Shown in pieces: positions 1 to 12,200 of a DNA stretch of 64,000 nt. A program made the translations under genes and the position numbers. Numbering within the stretch: position 1 is the stretch's first letter; the number at the start of each line of letters is the position of its first letter. The stretch covers positions 620,001 through 684,000 of the forward strand of contig JABSSW010000018.1 in assembly GCA_018902385.1 (NCBI GenBank), read 5' to 3'. The stretch comes from Physcia stellaris (Eukaryota > Ascomycota > Lecanoromycetes > Caliciales > Physciaceae). A model generated the notes under the pieces. The model was not told where the DNA came from. It saw only the letters and a program-made list of their open reading frames with translations, and did no database searches.

Positions 1-939
1 CTTGAACACTCCACTCTTCCAATATTTTCTCATCACTTGCATTCAGCTGTTCCGGAACATAGTGAACGTCGATGTTCAATCATTCCATATAAAGGATCTT
101 TTCCGATTCTTCGTTATGAGCTCGTATGTTATCCCCAGAAGCAGCGCAGCATGCTATTTTCCGAACGGAACCGCAAAAGATAACGGAACGGATCGCCCTT
201 GTAATGCTTCGCCCGGCGTCCAGAGTATGTGCTGCAACCTGCGCAACTGCCGCAGTGACGGTCTTTGCATACCCTACGATAACGGGCACCTTTGGCGCGG
301 TCCCTGCACCGACCCGACCTGGAAAGATCCTGCGTGTCTCCAGCTTTGTGTCGAGGGATTGAGTAAGTGAGATTCCACCGTGACAGCTGTCTCGCACAAG
401 ATTGGCAAATGTAGGATAACTGATGTCGCCACCTAGGCCCCGATGGGTCGAGATGGGCCGATCTCGACGCACAAGTCACCACCTGCGCCGACGGAACCTT
501 GTGCTGTGGGAACTACACCACCGCTCTTCCTTGTTGCGCGAATGGGAAAGGATACGTGATTCAGCAAGGAAGGGTGATTAAAGCCCAGGACGCAACGACG
601 TCAAGGACCCAGTCCTCAGCACCTATCCCTCGGACTTCATCCATTTCTCCGAGTTCGACATCGGTAATCCCTACGCCTCCACCAGCATCCAAGCCTTCGG
701 ATACCGGAGTCATTGTGGGTGGCGTTGTTGGCGGCGTGGCGGGAGTCGCGGCGCTCGGTCTCGCGTTTTGGTACTTCATGATCAGAAAGAGAGTCAAGCA
801 GAGTGAACCATCGCAGTTCGACGAGCCAGATAAAGGGAGACAACAACAGGTTTGGCAAGAGCCTAAAGAGATACCTGCTGATATCATAAGGCGGGAGCTT
901 GAAGCAACGCACACGCGGCAGGAGATTGGAGATCGGTAA
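1..939 (+). CDS. Cys-rich single-pass membrane protein (receptor-like), 5' end incomplete
   Basis: Two exons are visible: one ending at 362 and a second at 437-939. The intron 363-436 has GTAAGT, a TAACTGAT branch point and a CTAG acceptor, and it restores frame. The ectodomain starts with CYFPNGT, has many Cys residues (MCC, LCC, PCC pairs), and is followed by a Ser/Thr/Pro-rich stalk (about 590-690). A Gly/Ala/Val-rich transmembrane helix (about 703-775) precedes a basic stop-transfer stretch and an acidic/Gln-rich cytoplasmic tail. This layout is common in Pezizomycotina proteins annotated as Mid2/WSC-like or hypothetical. No convincing signal peptide precedes CYFPNGT; the in-frame ATG at 116 gives a polar N-terminus, so a signal exon probably lies upstream of the window. 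The function is unknown; a cell-surface sensor is an inference. Confidence 0.65.
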
Positions 940-2312
940 AGTAGATGTACAGGAGCTGTTTACCTTTGGGAATGTCTCGCCAATGGTATCGATTTGGCGT
1001 TTGCCATGGCGTCGAACCCGCCCCACTGTGTCCTCTGTTCCTAACAAGAACAGCTGTGTTTCATGAGCCAGCAGCGTGTTCCCGCTTCATCGATAGCCAT
1101 GATCTCTACTCTCCTTGCTCTGATGATGTTTCACTTCCTATGACTACTCAATCGTAGGAAAACCTAGATGCTTCCAGTCTAGTGGCTAGACGAAGGAAAG
1201 AAATGGAAAGGATGGCTCTGGATGAAAAAAGTTCCAGCATCCGCATGGGGTGGACTCAGGCGAAGACCCAGTGCTTTCTTGGGGACGGGCAAAGAAAATT
1301 GTAGCCCTTTTGATACCAGATGCAAGATCTACGAATCGGGGTGGATCTAACATCTGGTCGTGCTGCCTCTTCGGTAATGTAGAAGGTGTATCTTACATTT
1401 TCTTCGTCGAGCTCAGAGGCTATACACAGGCCTTTTGGATATGAGGTCGGCGGCAGGCAATAGAGAAAGGGAAATCTCACGACCACGGCTTCACAGGTTG
1501 CAGTGTTTGTCGTACGAGTGTCCCGCTTCTTCTTCCCTTTTGCAGACCGGAACGAGGGGACCTGAAGTTGACCAGGGATGAGAGCGGGAGCCAATCAAAA
1601 AGAAGGATAGGCGAGACTTGGCTTCTAGTTTGGGCGCTCGGCGAAAGCTTATTTAATTTCTCGAGACTCGCGACGACTAGTGGTGGGAGATTGAGTGGGG
1701 CTGTTTTCGTCTCATCTCAACTTCCTCCCAGGCGTTGCACTCCGACCGCGAGCGCAGAGAAAATGAATTGGTATCGTTCAGTTGAGCATTGAGAATGCAC
1801 TCTGTGAACAGTCGACAGCAGGAGAGATAAGCAGTCGGGCATGGTCGGTAATTATCCGGATACTAGAACTACCAATGAGTCAGCCTCGTCCCATTTCGCT
1901 AAGACGCCAAATCTCATTTCAGCCTCCACCGCTCATGCATCCATGGTTAGTGTGAATGCGCTTTTCCATATTAGGCACAACATCGTGTCTGGCGTGCCTG
2001 GACCCCAAGCCCGTGTTAACATTCCGCCAGTCAACGGGTCGCGTGGTGGAGGGGGAGATGGGTTGTATGCAAGTAGCGAATGGAGATAATACACCTTGCA
2101 GGACGGAAGCCATGGGATGGGTTGAGAGCACACGGTCGGGGCCAGCCTTGTGCTACACAAGGGCTTCATAAGAGCTCCCTTTTCCCCTCTTCAGCCTGAT
2201 CGATCTCTTCCTTCCCCTACTTCCAAGTAGTGTGCCCGCATCCCAAGATTTCCTTGGAGTTACACTCCTGCTCTTTCTCCTCTGGTAGTACTCTTTGCAT
2301 TCAATTGACAAG
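940..2312. other. intergenic region without recognisable gene
   Basis: Only short overlapping ORFs with no family resemblance are present. The last part (about 2160-2312) is pyrimidine-rich, as expected of a fungal promoter and 5' leader ahead of the membrane-protein gene that starts at 2313. Confidence 0.5.
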
Positions 2313-3759
2313 ATGAATCCCCGATTCAGCGTCCATACCACCGACAAGACCTCTCCGCGAGGCTTCCCCTGGATCTGGTTTCTGCGCATTGCCCAAGCCT
2401 TTATCTCTCTGGTCGTGCTCGGCTTGGCTGCGACCCATATCTCCACCCTCAATGACTTAGGATGCAGCGTCCCCGGTAAAATAGCGTGGAACCTTGCCTG
2501 CGTACGCCTTCCTCTCCCTCTCTCTTGTTCCTTCCTTTTGCGCTCGGTGCTGTTGTGCAATTTCGCCATGAAACTTTTTCATCACGTAGTTTCCTCGTCG
2601 TGTAATTCGCTAACACCCATTCCCAGGCCGTCCTCGCACTCCTCACCCTCGCCTACCTTGTCTTCTCCTCCGGCACCCCCGGCTCTTCAAGCTGCTCCCC
2701 TGGTGGATCTTCATCCAGCTCGGCCTCGACGCCCTGATGTTCATCTTCTGGATCTCCGCGGCCGGGACCTCGCATTTCAGCTGCCAGGACCTGTGCGATA
2801 CCTGCAACGGGTGGGGCTATCATATCTGGTTTGATAGCCTGAGCTGTGAATGCGAATCCACTTTCATATACTACGACAAGCGGGCAATGTCGCCGAATCC
2901 GCGCCTGGGGTTGGGGAGTGGCAGGATGGAGAAACGGAGGTCGCGATATGGGGCGGCGAGAAGGGCGGGGACGCTGGCTGCGAGGGAGGCGATGGATGCG
3001 ATTATGGTGTATGTGCTTCCCTTCCGTTTCGGACGATCATACTTCCAATCTCTTTTGAAGTGTCTCTTGATCTAGCCCTGAGGCTTTCTTACGCCTAGTT
3101 GGGCTTTCACATTCAGCCCCAACTGCCTCGACCCCATCTTCAAGTACCCGCCTCTTGAGAATCCGCTAACAATCTGTCTTTCCAGCATCCTCTTCTTCAT
3201 CACCCTCTGCTCGACCGCCTGGTGGATGTGGCAAAACCGCAACGCCGGCTCCACCACCACCGCCGGCGGTCCCACGACCAACACCAACAACCCCGAAAAC
3301 GGCCAGCAGGTCCCCATGGAAATGAAGCAAGATGCGCCTTACACCGGCGGCCCAGCACCCCAGTATTCCAACGATGTGCCTCAACAATATAACAACGGTA
3401 TCCCCCAACAACAGCAACAACAGCAGCAAGGCACCTACGCGCCAATGAGCCCCGTCAATGGCTCCAGTCCGCCAGGGGAGTATCCCCAGCAGGGCTATCC
3501 GCAACAGCCCCAGCAGACCTACCTGCAGCAGCAAGGATATCCGCCTCAAGTACAGTACTCACAGCAGCAGCAGCAAGAGCAACAGCCGTATTCACCACAG
3601 CAGTATCCACCGCAACAGCAGCAGCAGGGCTATCCAGAGCAACCGCAGGGGTCGGCGCAGGCGTATTATGGTGGACCGGAAGCCCAGCAGCAGCGGGATA
3701 TCCCCAACTACCCCACCCCAACGCCGGAGATGCAGGCTGAACACGGTGGTCGGCCATAG
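2313..3759 (+). CDS. MARVEL-like tetraspan membrane protein with Gln/Pro-rich tail (apparent 1-nt frameshift)
   Basis: Exons 2313-2501, 2627-3008 and 3186-3759. Intron 1 has branch point GCTAACA and ends CCCAG; intron 2 has a consensus GTATGT donor. The four hydrophobic segments are: WFLRIAQAFISLVVLGLAA at the N-terminus; VLALLTLAYLVFSS at the start of exon 2; IQLGLDALMFIFWISAAG; and IMVILFFITLCSTAWWMW across intron 2. This is the MARVEL arrangement of fungal membrane proteins. The extracellular loop has a Cys cluster (SCQDLCDTC, LSCEC). Residues after helix 4 form a low-complexity cytoplasmic tail of Gln, Pro, Tyr and Gly with repeated YPQQ-type units. The frame changes inside exon 2 between the second and third helices at the C5 run 2676-2680. 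One extra C would give SSGTPRLFKLLPWW and a total of 381 codons plus stop, so the model is complete apart from that base. Confidence 0.75.
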
Positions 3760-4420
3760 TGTCGTTGGTAGTAGATCTCCGAACGTGCCTATTGAGAGCT
3801 GGGAGGGTTTGAGGGTGCTATCTGTTTCTTTGGTTGGATCTCATGGTCTGGTATTAGCTTTCCTGCATCGCTTCTAATACACTCATTGTGAGCAAAACGA
3901 TTACCCCTCCTTGGCACCGCGCATGTGAATGTGATATGAAGTCGAGGGTCATCTGCGGAATTCCGTCCCGAATTCGGATAACCGCAGGCGCCGCCAGGCC
4001 CTAGAACCTTCCAACCAGAACAATTGATAGAAATACGAGACTTCGTCAAGTCCCATGATGTGTGCATAAGACTCTTCTCCTTGGAAGGTGTTGCAACGAG
4101 GAGCACCAGGGCTCTGGGATGATACTCTGTACTCTGTACTGACGTACTCTTGTAGCTTTTGTGCAAAGCACAAAGTCATGTATCCTTGGCATGCATCTTT
4201 CATATACAATTCTGCCCACAGGTCAGAGTTGAACGGAGAGCTGCAGCTGCATGCAGGCTCCGCCTCGTTGTCAGCGCAATGTTCTCTTCCTCTTCCTCGT
4301 CCTTCTTTTTCTCCTTCTCTTTCTTCTTCATCTCCCCGTGGGAACCATTGCACGTCTCAGCGTTTGATGTCTTGACTTTAACTTTTCTTCAGCAAGGCTG
4401 TCACATCACAAGGCTACCCA
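3760..4420. other. intergenic region
   Basis: No gene is recognised. A short tandem repeat 'actctgt' lies near 4128-4140. The stretch before 4421 is rich in TTC/TCTTCC pyrimidine tracts and is probably the promoter and leader of the following STAND-type gene. Confidence 0.5.
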
Positions 4421-7011
4421 ATGGCAGAAGTCATCGGAGTCGTTGCCAGCGGCCTTACGATCGGATCCCTTGCGATTGGAACTGCTAATAGTGCTATGAA
4501 ACTAAGATCAATCTGGGATCAAGTGCAAGATGCCCCGGACGATATCCTCTATCTGATAGAGGAATTGGAGCACATTAGCGACATACTGACCGATAGCGAG
4601 GAGTTCCAGCAGCGGAACCCTATGTCCAGCCTAGTCTTAGACTCCACGTCCATGTCACGGTGCTTACAGCGATGCAAAGAAGAAGTTGATCGGTTGAAGG
4701 AATTGACTGATGGGCTCAGCAACGATCTAGAGCATTCCAGCAGATTTAAGAAAAGAAGGGCGGCTGCGAAGATAGTAGTAAAAAAGGACCAGATCAACAG
4801 GTATAAGGACAGATTGGACAGAACACTTAGAATGTTGACTCTGTCTCATCAGATGTATATGCAGTAGGTCGCACCATGTTTTCCTCATGATATCGATGTT
4901 AGAAATCCACAGCCGTCGCAGTATTCTCGCTCCATGCAATTTTCCCTGATAAGGCTTGTCAGTATCGGACATCAAGGACGTCTAAAGTAGCGGCAAGCTC
5001 CAAAATACCAGGGGGTTCACTATATGTGATGAAAGGGTTGATTCTAGTGATCGTTTCATTATTTATATCGATGCGCAGGGTGTTTGGGTGCTAATAATCA
5101 TCGTAAAGAGTGAAAGAGCTTGAATCTGTCAGGGAATTCCATGTCATCTTCATTCACTGCTTAAGCGATCTTCCAGCATTGTATTTCTTAATGTTCAGTT
5201 GCGTTGTCCTAGAACAATTTACGTATCAATACTTCGTAACTATGACTCGTTTGGATCGCTGACATCAGTCTCTGCTAGGGCTCTGCTACAACTGCTGCCC
5301 GATATCATCGTTACGAAAATCTCTAACCTACCCAAGAACACGATATCTGAAATAGCGCTGTACGAATACTCCAACCTTGATCAACAATCAGTCTCTCGTC
5401 TGGAAGTGACCGACTTAGACACAATTGCTGGTTCAAAGGTAACACCACACGACAATCAAGCCTGGTCGATCAGTGGTCTGTTCGGAGCCCTCCGCTATCG
5501 TAAACGCAGTTACACCATATACAACAAAGGAGAGATGATACAATAGGACATAGCAAGAAGCCGAATATTGAGGAGACAATAGCTGAATATTGGACTCCCT
5601 CATGGATTGCTCACCGACTCTGGAGACTTCGATATCTCAAGTCTCTGTCTGGATGGACATTGTGCTTTCAAACATACAACATTATCCCTGAAGATTCACT
5701 TACCTTCGTCTATATTGACGAGGACAACCTAAAAGGCCTCCAGGAACTTTTCAGTCGAAAAGAGGCTTCTCCGTTCGATTGCGATCCTTCGGGTAGAACC
5801 CTACTCTTTGTACGTAGGACTTTCAAGCCCCCCTAGTAATACAATACTCACAGTGCTGAAAATACCTATAGTATGCCGTTGGACGTAGAAGCGTGGATAC
5901 GTGTCGATTTCTGATTGAAGAAGGCGCAGACGTAAACTACAAATTTGAAAAAAGGTGAGCAGAACGGACAGTACGGAAATCGCGTTCTGTACTGAATCAT
6001 CTTCGCTGTAGAACAGCTTTAGAGTTGTTCGAATGGTTTGGCGTAGATGCCATGGATACCTCTGGGTTTTGGCGGCTACTGTTGGTTAAGACTGATCGGG
6101 AGGTAGACCTCGAAAATTTTCGGGGATCGAGCGAAGGGTTCTCTTATTGGCAACAAAACGTAGATCCGCACTACTATCAAAGGCCATTCGAAGAACGTCT
6201 CGCAATAGCTTTCTCTCTTAAGAGATCATTCAATCGCCCTGATGTTGTGCGGCTAGCTTTAAGTCTTGGCTCTCTCCCGCCTCTTACTTATGCTGAGCGC
6301 GGAGAATTACTCATCCATGTGGCAGAGTGGGCAGGTCGGAGTGCAAATTTCACCGCCTGGGGTACCGCCTGGATTTTTGATAGTATGTTCCCTGACCTGA
6401 ACCCCTGGATCCCAAATCTATTAGCAAACGTGTTAATCACTTTCACAGCATGGAGACCCTTCTTAAGAGAATTGATAGCCAATGTAGCGCCGCTGCACTA
6501 CATCGATCCTCTTTTCTATCGTACACCATTGATAGCACTTCTTATATATTCAATAAAGGCCGCATATGGTCCCGACGCCGTTGAAGAAGCTTCTAGATCT
6601 GAAAGACTCTATCGCTCATTATCAGCTTGGCTTGAAAGTCTTCAAGAATGTGGTATAAACCTAGAGGAGTATGGTCAAAAGGAAATTGACCTCCACGATC
6701 AAGGTCTGGTTTCCTGGTCTTATTATTACCCAAAGTGGGGTTCTACATTGGTATTGACGGATTTGACTTATGGGCCTCTGCCAAGCGACTGGAATGTTAC
6801 CTGGGTAGTCCAAGAGAAAGAGACACCATACATACCTGGAGGGTGGATCGGGGATGCTGATAGCGATGATGAAGACGGTTCACTTGGAGATGAAGACGAG
6901 GACGATCCAGCCCAAGACGAAGACGAGGACGGTTCAACCGAAGAAGTATACGAGGACTGCTCAGTCGGAGACGAACCGGAGATTTCAGCTCAAGCCACTC
7001 AGACTGAATGA
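4421..7011 (+). CDS. HeLo-like/STAND N-terminal protein with degenerate ankyrin region
   Basis: Best model: exons 4421-4863, 5177-5499, 5547-5809, 5872-5954 and 6012-7011, giving 703 aa in frame throughout. The N-terminal 147 residues (MAEVIGVVASGLTIGS, then an amphipathic helical bundle) match the fungal 'N-terminal domain of STAND proteins' (Helo_like_N type), whose relatives act in NLR-like regulated cell death. The middle contains WTLCFQTYNIIPEDSLTF, a motif seen in fungal HeLo-like/ankyrin proteins. An ankyrin-like unit follows (GRTLLFYAVGRRSVDTCRFL, then IEEGADVN), split by a 62-nt intron. The long last exon is poorly conserved and ends in a strongly acidic Asp/Glu tail. Introns 3 and 4 are well supported. 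The 47-nt intron 5500-5546 is supported by frame, and the 313-nt first intron is the least certain. No NACHT domain is present. The function is inferred from the family only. Confidence 0.7.
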
Positions 7012-9234
7012 GAATACTATTTTCTTTCTAATCTCTCTTTACAGGGTATCTATAGCAATTACTAGATCGTTACTAAATATCAAGCACCGCGTATCCCTCT
7101 TCTTGCAAGATCTCAACGTGGTATCAGCGCTGCAATAATGCTATTTCAAGGAACATGCAAAAGCATCATATCACATAGCTTTTGAGATGCGTCTCGCTGA
7201 GGACAAATCGTCGACCTTCAGGTTGTTTCTTGTCCTCCTTACAGAGATCCTTAAACACCACCTTAATGACCAAGATGCCTCCGAAGCACACACCACAATT
7301 GTCTTTACCCAATATATACCACCTTGATCTACGTATCGGTAGAAAAGTAAATACATCTCCTCAACGCCTCAAAAACAACCCATGAATTCACTCTTCAAGA
7401 CCTACAATCCCATGCTCTAATAACAAGTAGCCTCAATCTTTAGCCTACACCCACACCCCTACGCTTCCCCAACCCAAACCAAAATCAAAACCCATATCTC
7501 TACCCATCATTTCCACACCCTCCATCCGTCATCAACACATCCTTCGTACCATGAGAAAATCAGCGTCATGCCATTCCAAGAATAAATACACCGAAGCATA
7601 GAACTCAGAACCGCATCACACCAGCCCATGCCCACTCTGTGAGAGATGTACGTGTCGTCCGATTCGCTTATTCAGAGCTAGTTGAGCAGACCCCAGTGCC
7701 GCCTCGGATGGAGTGGATACTGTTGGGTGAGGGGACGACGGAAGTGGATTGGATGCTGGTTTGGAGTTAGAGACAGAAGAGGGGTTTTGGGGGTACGGAT
7801 TGTGCTTTGAGGAGGGGGATGGGGGATGGTACTTTGATGGGTGGGATGAGATATGGTGGCTGCGCTGATGGGGATGGAGGGAGGTTGGTGCTTTGGGTGG
7901 TAGCACTATTTCGGGATTTTCCGCGCCACTTTTCAAAGCATGATTGCGGGGAAAAGTAGAACGATGTTTGCACAGATGCGTTGAGTAGAACGATGTTTGC
8001 ACAGATGCGTTGAGCAGGTATGGCTAGATAAAGCAGGGTGAGATTTGCCTGTTCATCTGTTCGAGATGTTTCCACTGCATCGATCTCGCTCTGCCACGAT
8101 TCTTCGATTTCTTCTTTCTAATACAGAGCGTGCTCTTACCCAAATACCGTTTAAGAGATACTTCCAGCGCACTGTCGCACTCTCACGCAAGCTATGAGCC
8201 AATTGAAGTGCCAGATATGCGCCACCCGCCGACCTTCATTAGCTATCGTAACGCGCATCAAAACCGTCTTTCACTAATCAGACCAGATCTCTGCCTCGTT
8301 TTAGTAACCCAATCAAGGACGTTCTGAACGGCTGAAGTCTTCTTATGACATCTATCTTACTTCTCAATTACGAGGGTTGATTTGAAAATTTCAACCCCTG
8401 ACTCTATAAGCACTCTTGTATATCTGTATCGAATGGATAGCTACAGATAGCTTGTTTCTTTCGTCGATCTCGTAGACATGGTACTACGGTTCTTGATGGC
8501 ATGGTAGGATGGGCCTTTCGTTTCTTTTCTTCACATTCCGCTCTGCGCTCTGTCTCCCGTCCTCGCTCTCTCAGCTTCTTGTTTTGCTCTTCCGCATCTG
8601 CACCTTCCCAAGTCCCAAATCCCTTCCTTGGTGTGTACGCGTCGCACCGCGCCGTGCCGTACCGCTCCAAGTCACCACTCTACCCCATTCGCAATTCCTC
8701 CTCCATCAATGGGACTCGGACCAGGGATGTAACGTCCCGGACGTTACAGGCAGCCTCGGAAAAGCGTTCTTGTTCGCGTGGTAGGCTTAGGCTCTTAGCG
8801 TGATGTATGTGTGGCAGAGAAGGCTGGAAGGACTGGGCGACAGCTGGGATGAGAGATAGAGCTAGTTAAGGAGGCAGAGGGGAAGAAATGAAAGACGACT
8901 AGACTGTTTGTTGTATTCTAGAATTGGAAGGGTGATGTGGTCTGTGGTGTGTCGCTCAGATGTCATTGCCAAGCTCGCCAAGGGATTGGTCGGGAGGGTT
9001 TGAGGATCTCCCGTGAAGCTAGGCCGGTTTGGACGTAGTAAGGTGGGGTGAAAGCAAGGATCAGGCTGAAGAGGACCTCTAGGTCTGAGTCGAGGAGCAT
9101 TTCCGACGACTTTCGATTTACTCCCCACAATCCTTACCTTTCTTGCTATATTGTCCATCTGTCGCTAACAACTGACCCTCAGTATGAAGCTTCGAAGGTA
9201 CAAACTCTAGAACACTCCGATACATAACGTCACC
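7012..9234. other. 2.2-kb intergenic region
   Basis: No credible gene was found. The ORFs on either strand are short and of biased composition, for example Pro/Ser-rich on the minus strand around 7616-8002. The only structural feature is the 29-bp tandem duplication at 7955-8014. Confidence 0.5.
7955..8014. repeat. 29-bp tandem duplication
   Basis: The unit beginning AGTAGAACGATGTTTGCACA is repeated exactly twice with a 29-bp period (starts 7955 and 7984), followed by a 2-nt partial third copy. It lies in non-coding DNA and looks like a recent replication-slippage or repair duplication. Confidence 0.9.
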
Positions 9235-12200
9235 ATGTACAGGCAGCCTGAGAAGTTGTGGGAGAAGGCTTTCGCGGGTCTGAAGGACGAGGACAAGCCT
9301 CCGACTGATCCTCACCAACTTGATAAGGGAGCCTTTCTCGAAGATCTCGCAAGAGTCATCCAAGACAAGCACAAAAAATGTGTAGACAAAGAGTGGAAGT
9401 TTAGTCGCAGTGATGGAGTCGTCTCTGTCCGCGAGATCTTTGGGAAAATGGTTTACTGGATCAATAAATTCAAGGAGGCTGGAGACGTGGCCACCCAATA
9501 CGATCCCCTTCATGCTGCCCTTCCATGGGCTGCAGTCCGCTTTGTGCTTGAGGTAAGTTGCCGAAATTTCAGACTTCCTCTATGGACTGTGTATTTCTTG
9601 ATTTTCCGTACACAGGCTGCCGTGAACGAGTATGATACAAACGAGGCTCTACTTGAAGGCTTGGAATATGTCACAAGCCTGATAGCTAGATATGCCAAGG
9701 TTGAAGATTTGTATCTCAACCAGGCTTCGCTTGCGAAGGACCAGCTATCCGTGGCGATTGTCCGCCTTTATACGGCCGTGTTGATTTACTTAGCAAGAGC
9801 AAGCAGATTCTATTCTCGAAACACGCCCAGTGAGCCCTGGCCCCTTGTCAGGTGTCCAATGCCGACAAGCTGACTGAGTCTTACAGAACGTGTCATGAAA
9901 GCCGCCTTTCAACCTGTGAAGCTTAGCGTAGACGCGTATTTCCAGAAGATACGAGCCGAAGAAGCCAATGTGAATAACCTAGCTCGAATACTCGATGCTG
10001 GACGTATGTTTTTACTACATCTCTTTTCCCCTTTCACGTGAAAGGCAGATGTACCAATCACCAACACCACTACTACCACTTCCTCTGTGTAGGACATAGA
10101 ACACGCTACGTGTTCATGATGTGAAAGCCTGGGATGTCGACCTCGTGCTTTAAATCTCGTGTTTACTCTATTTCTCATTTATGTCCACACATTCGTCGTC
10201 CTCGGCTCATTTCTTTTTGGGTATTTTCATGTTGCGATCATCTTCCTGAACCCTTTTTGACTGCGATGCTTCTAGTCCTCCGTCAAGTTTCAGCGACCAT
10301 GGAACATAATTTCTCCGAGTATCACACTAAGTTCGACGCCTTGAATCAAGAATTCCAAGATCTTCGAGTCACTCTCTCCAGTCGCCTACCGCCCCAGCAG
10401 GTCTCTCAAGAGCAGTTGCTTACATGGATAGACGCCATCTTCACCAAAGACGAATACGAACGAGCGTTGGACGCTAGATTGGACGGAACCTGTGATTGGA
10501 TACTCAAACAATCAGAAATCCTTACTTGGATATCTTCAACTGGTACTGAAGATACGACTAAAATTCTATGGGTATATGGCTCCGCGGGCACCGGCAAAAG
10601 CATTCTCTGTGCAAGGCTTATTGATCATCTGCGAAATGACTTGCACAAGCCTGTCGCCTTCTTCTTTTGTTCTTTCTTTGATGAATCGAAGCGCCAACCA
10701 CAATCCATCCTTCGTTCATGGGTGGCTCAATTGATACTCCAGCAGAACGGTGCACTGGCAGTAGCAAAGACGGCATATCTTGAGCGTCAATCCTCTAAAG
10801 CTACAGAACAAGATTTGTGGCTTCTCTTGAAGCGATTCCACGCGCAAGTCGAGAACTGCGTGTTCGTTGTTGATGGATACGATGAGTGCGTCGCAGACGA
10901 AATGGGTTTGAAAACACATGCGAGCTCCAAATCTCCGGCTGCATTCTTGAAAGTTTTGATGAGCTCAATCAAAGATTCAAAAAGTCGTCTACTCCTTGTG
11001 AGCCGGGATGACCACGACATTCGAGAACAGCTCGCAGACGCTGAGCTGTCTCCTAGATCTTACGAAATCTTCAGGCTTCGGGTCACACCAGACCATACGC
11101 GTGAAGACGTCATGTCCTTCTCGAAGTCTATGGTTAAGCAAAGGCTACCTAAAAAGTCAGAGGATCTACAACTTGACCTTGGGATAAAAGCGGCTGAAAA
11201 GTGTGAGGGTATGTTTCTCTGGGTGCGTCTTCTACACGATAAGTTATCTCCTGCCAAAAACGCCCGGCAACTCCAGAAGATGATCTTCGATACACCAACA
11301 GGTCTGACTCAGGCTTATGAGAGAGACTTGAAAGCTATTCACGAATTTGATGAGGAGGACAAAGATCGCGCCGTCATGCTTTTATGGTGGACATTACATG
11401 CCGTCAGACCCTTAACAGTCCAGGAGGTGACTGAAGCCTTGCTCATTGCAATGAACAAAGAAGACACATTATATCCTGTCGACGAGTTGCCTGATGAATA
11501 CGACGACTCCTATGTTGATTCATTACGGAGACTTTGCGGATCCTTGGTAGATATAAGGGCCCCTAACCAATCTTCCAACCTTGCTAAGCACGAGGTGCAA
11601 TTTGTACATTTCTCCGTCAAAGAGTATCTCTCTGAATCGCTTGAAAACCACTTCGCTGTTCCCCACGGCACGAGCGTAGTAAATAGCATTGGTAACAGTG
11701 AGCTTCTTGCTCAGCAATGCCTTCGATATCTGTGCTACGACGACTTCAAGCAGGATTCACCGTCCACGAAAGAGTCTTTCGATGAGAGAATGGAAAAACA
11801 TGCTTTTCTTCGCTATGCTGCTACTCAGTGGGACGTCCACGCCTCTCGTGCAATGCCATTATCCCCAGATACCATATCGCTGAGTAACAGGTTGCACGAA
11901 CCGTTAGGGTCTAGATGGAGGCTCTATTCTGAAGTATGGATGAATGAACAATTCGATGATTTCACCAAAACTCTGGCTTATTACGAAAATAATTGGCCGG
12001 CTCCGCTATATCTCGCAAGTTGGTCTGGTGTTATTGAGACTGTAGGCTACTTGTTGGACCAAGGAGTGGACATCAACGCAGTGGGAGGCAGATATGCTAC
12101 TGCACTTCAAATGGCTGCTTCTCGAGGACATGTCAAAGTTCTTGAGCTTCTACTGCGTCGAGGTGCTGATGCTTTCATCAAGGGAGGTAATACTGGCAGT

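Noticed and set aside
7616-8075. Minus-strand Pro/Ser/His-rich ORFs
   Set aside because: Low-complexity composition from G-rich plus-strand DNA, overlapping open frames in several phases, no family features.
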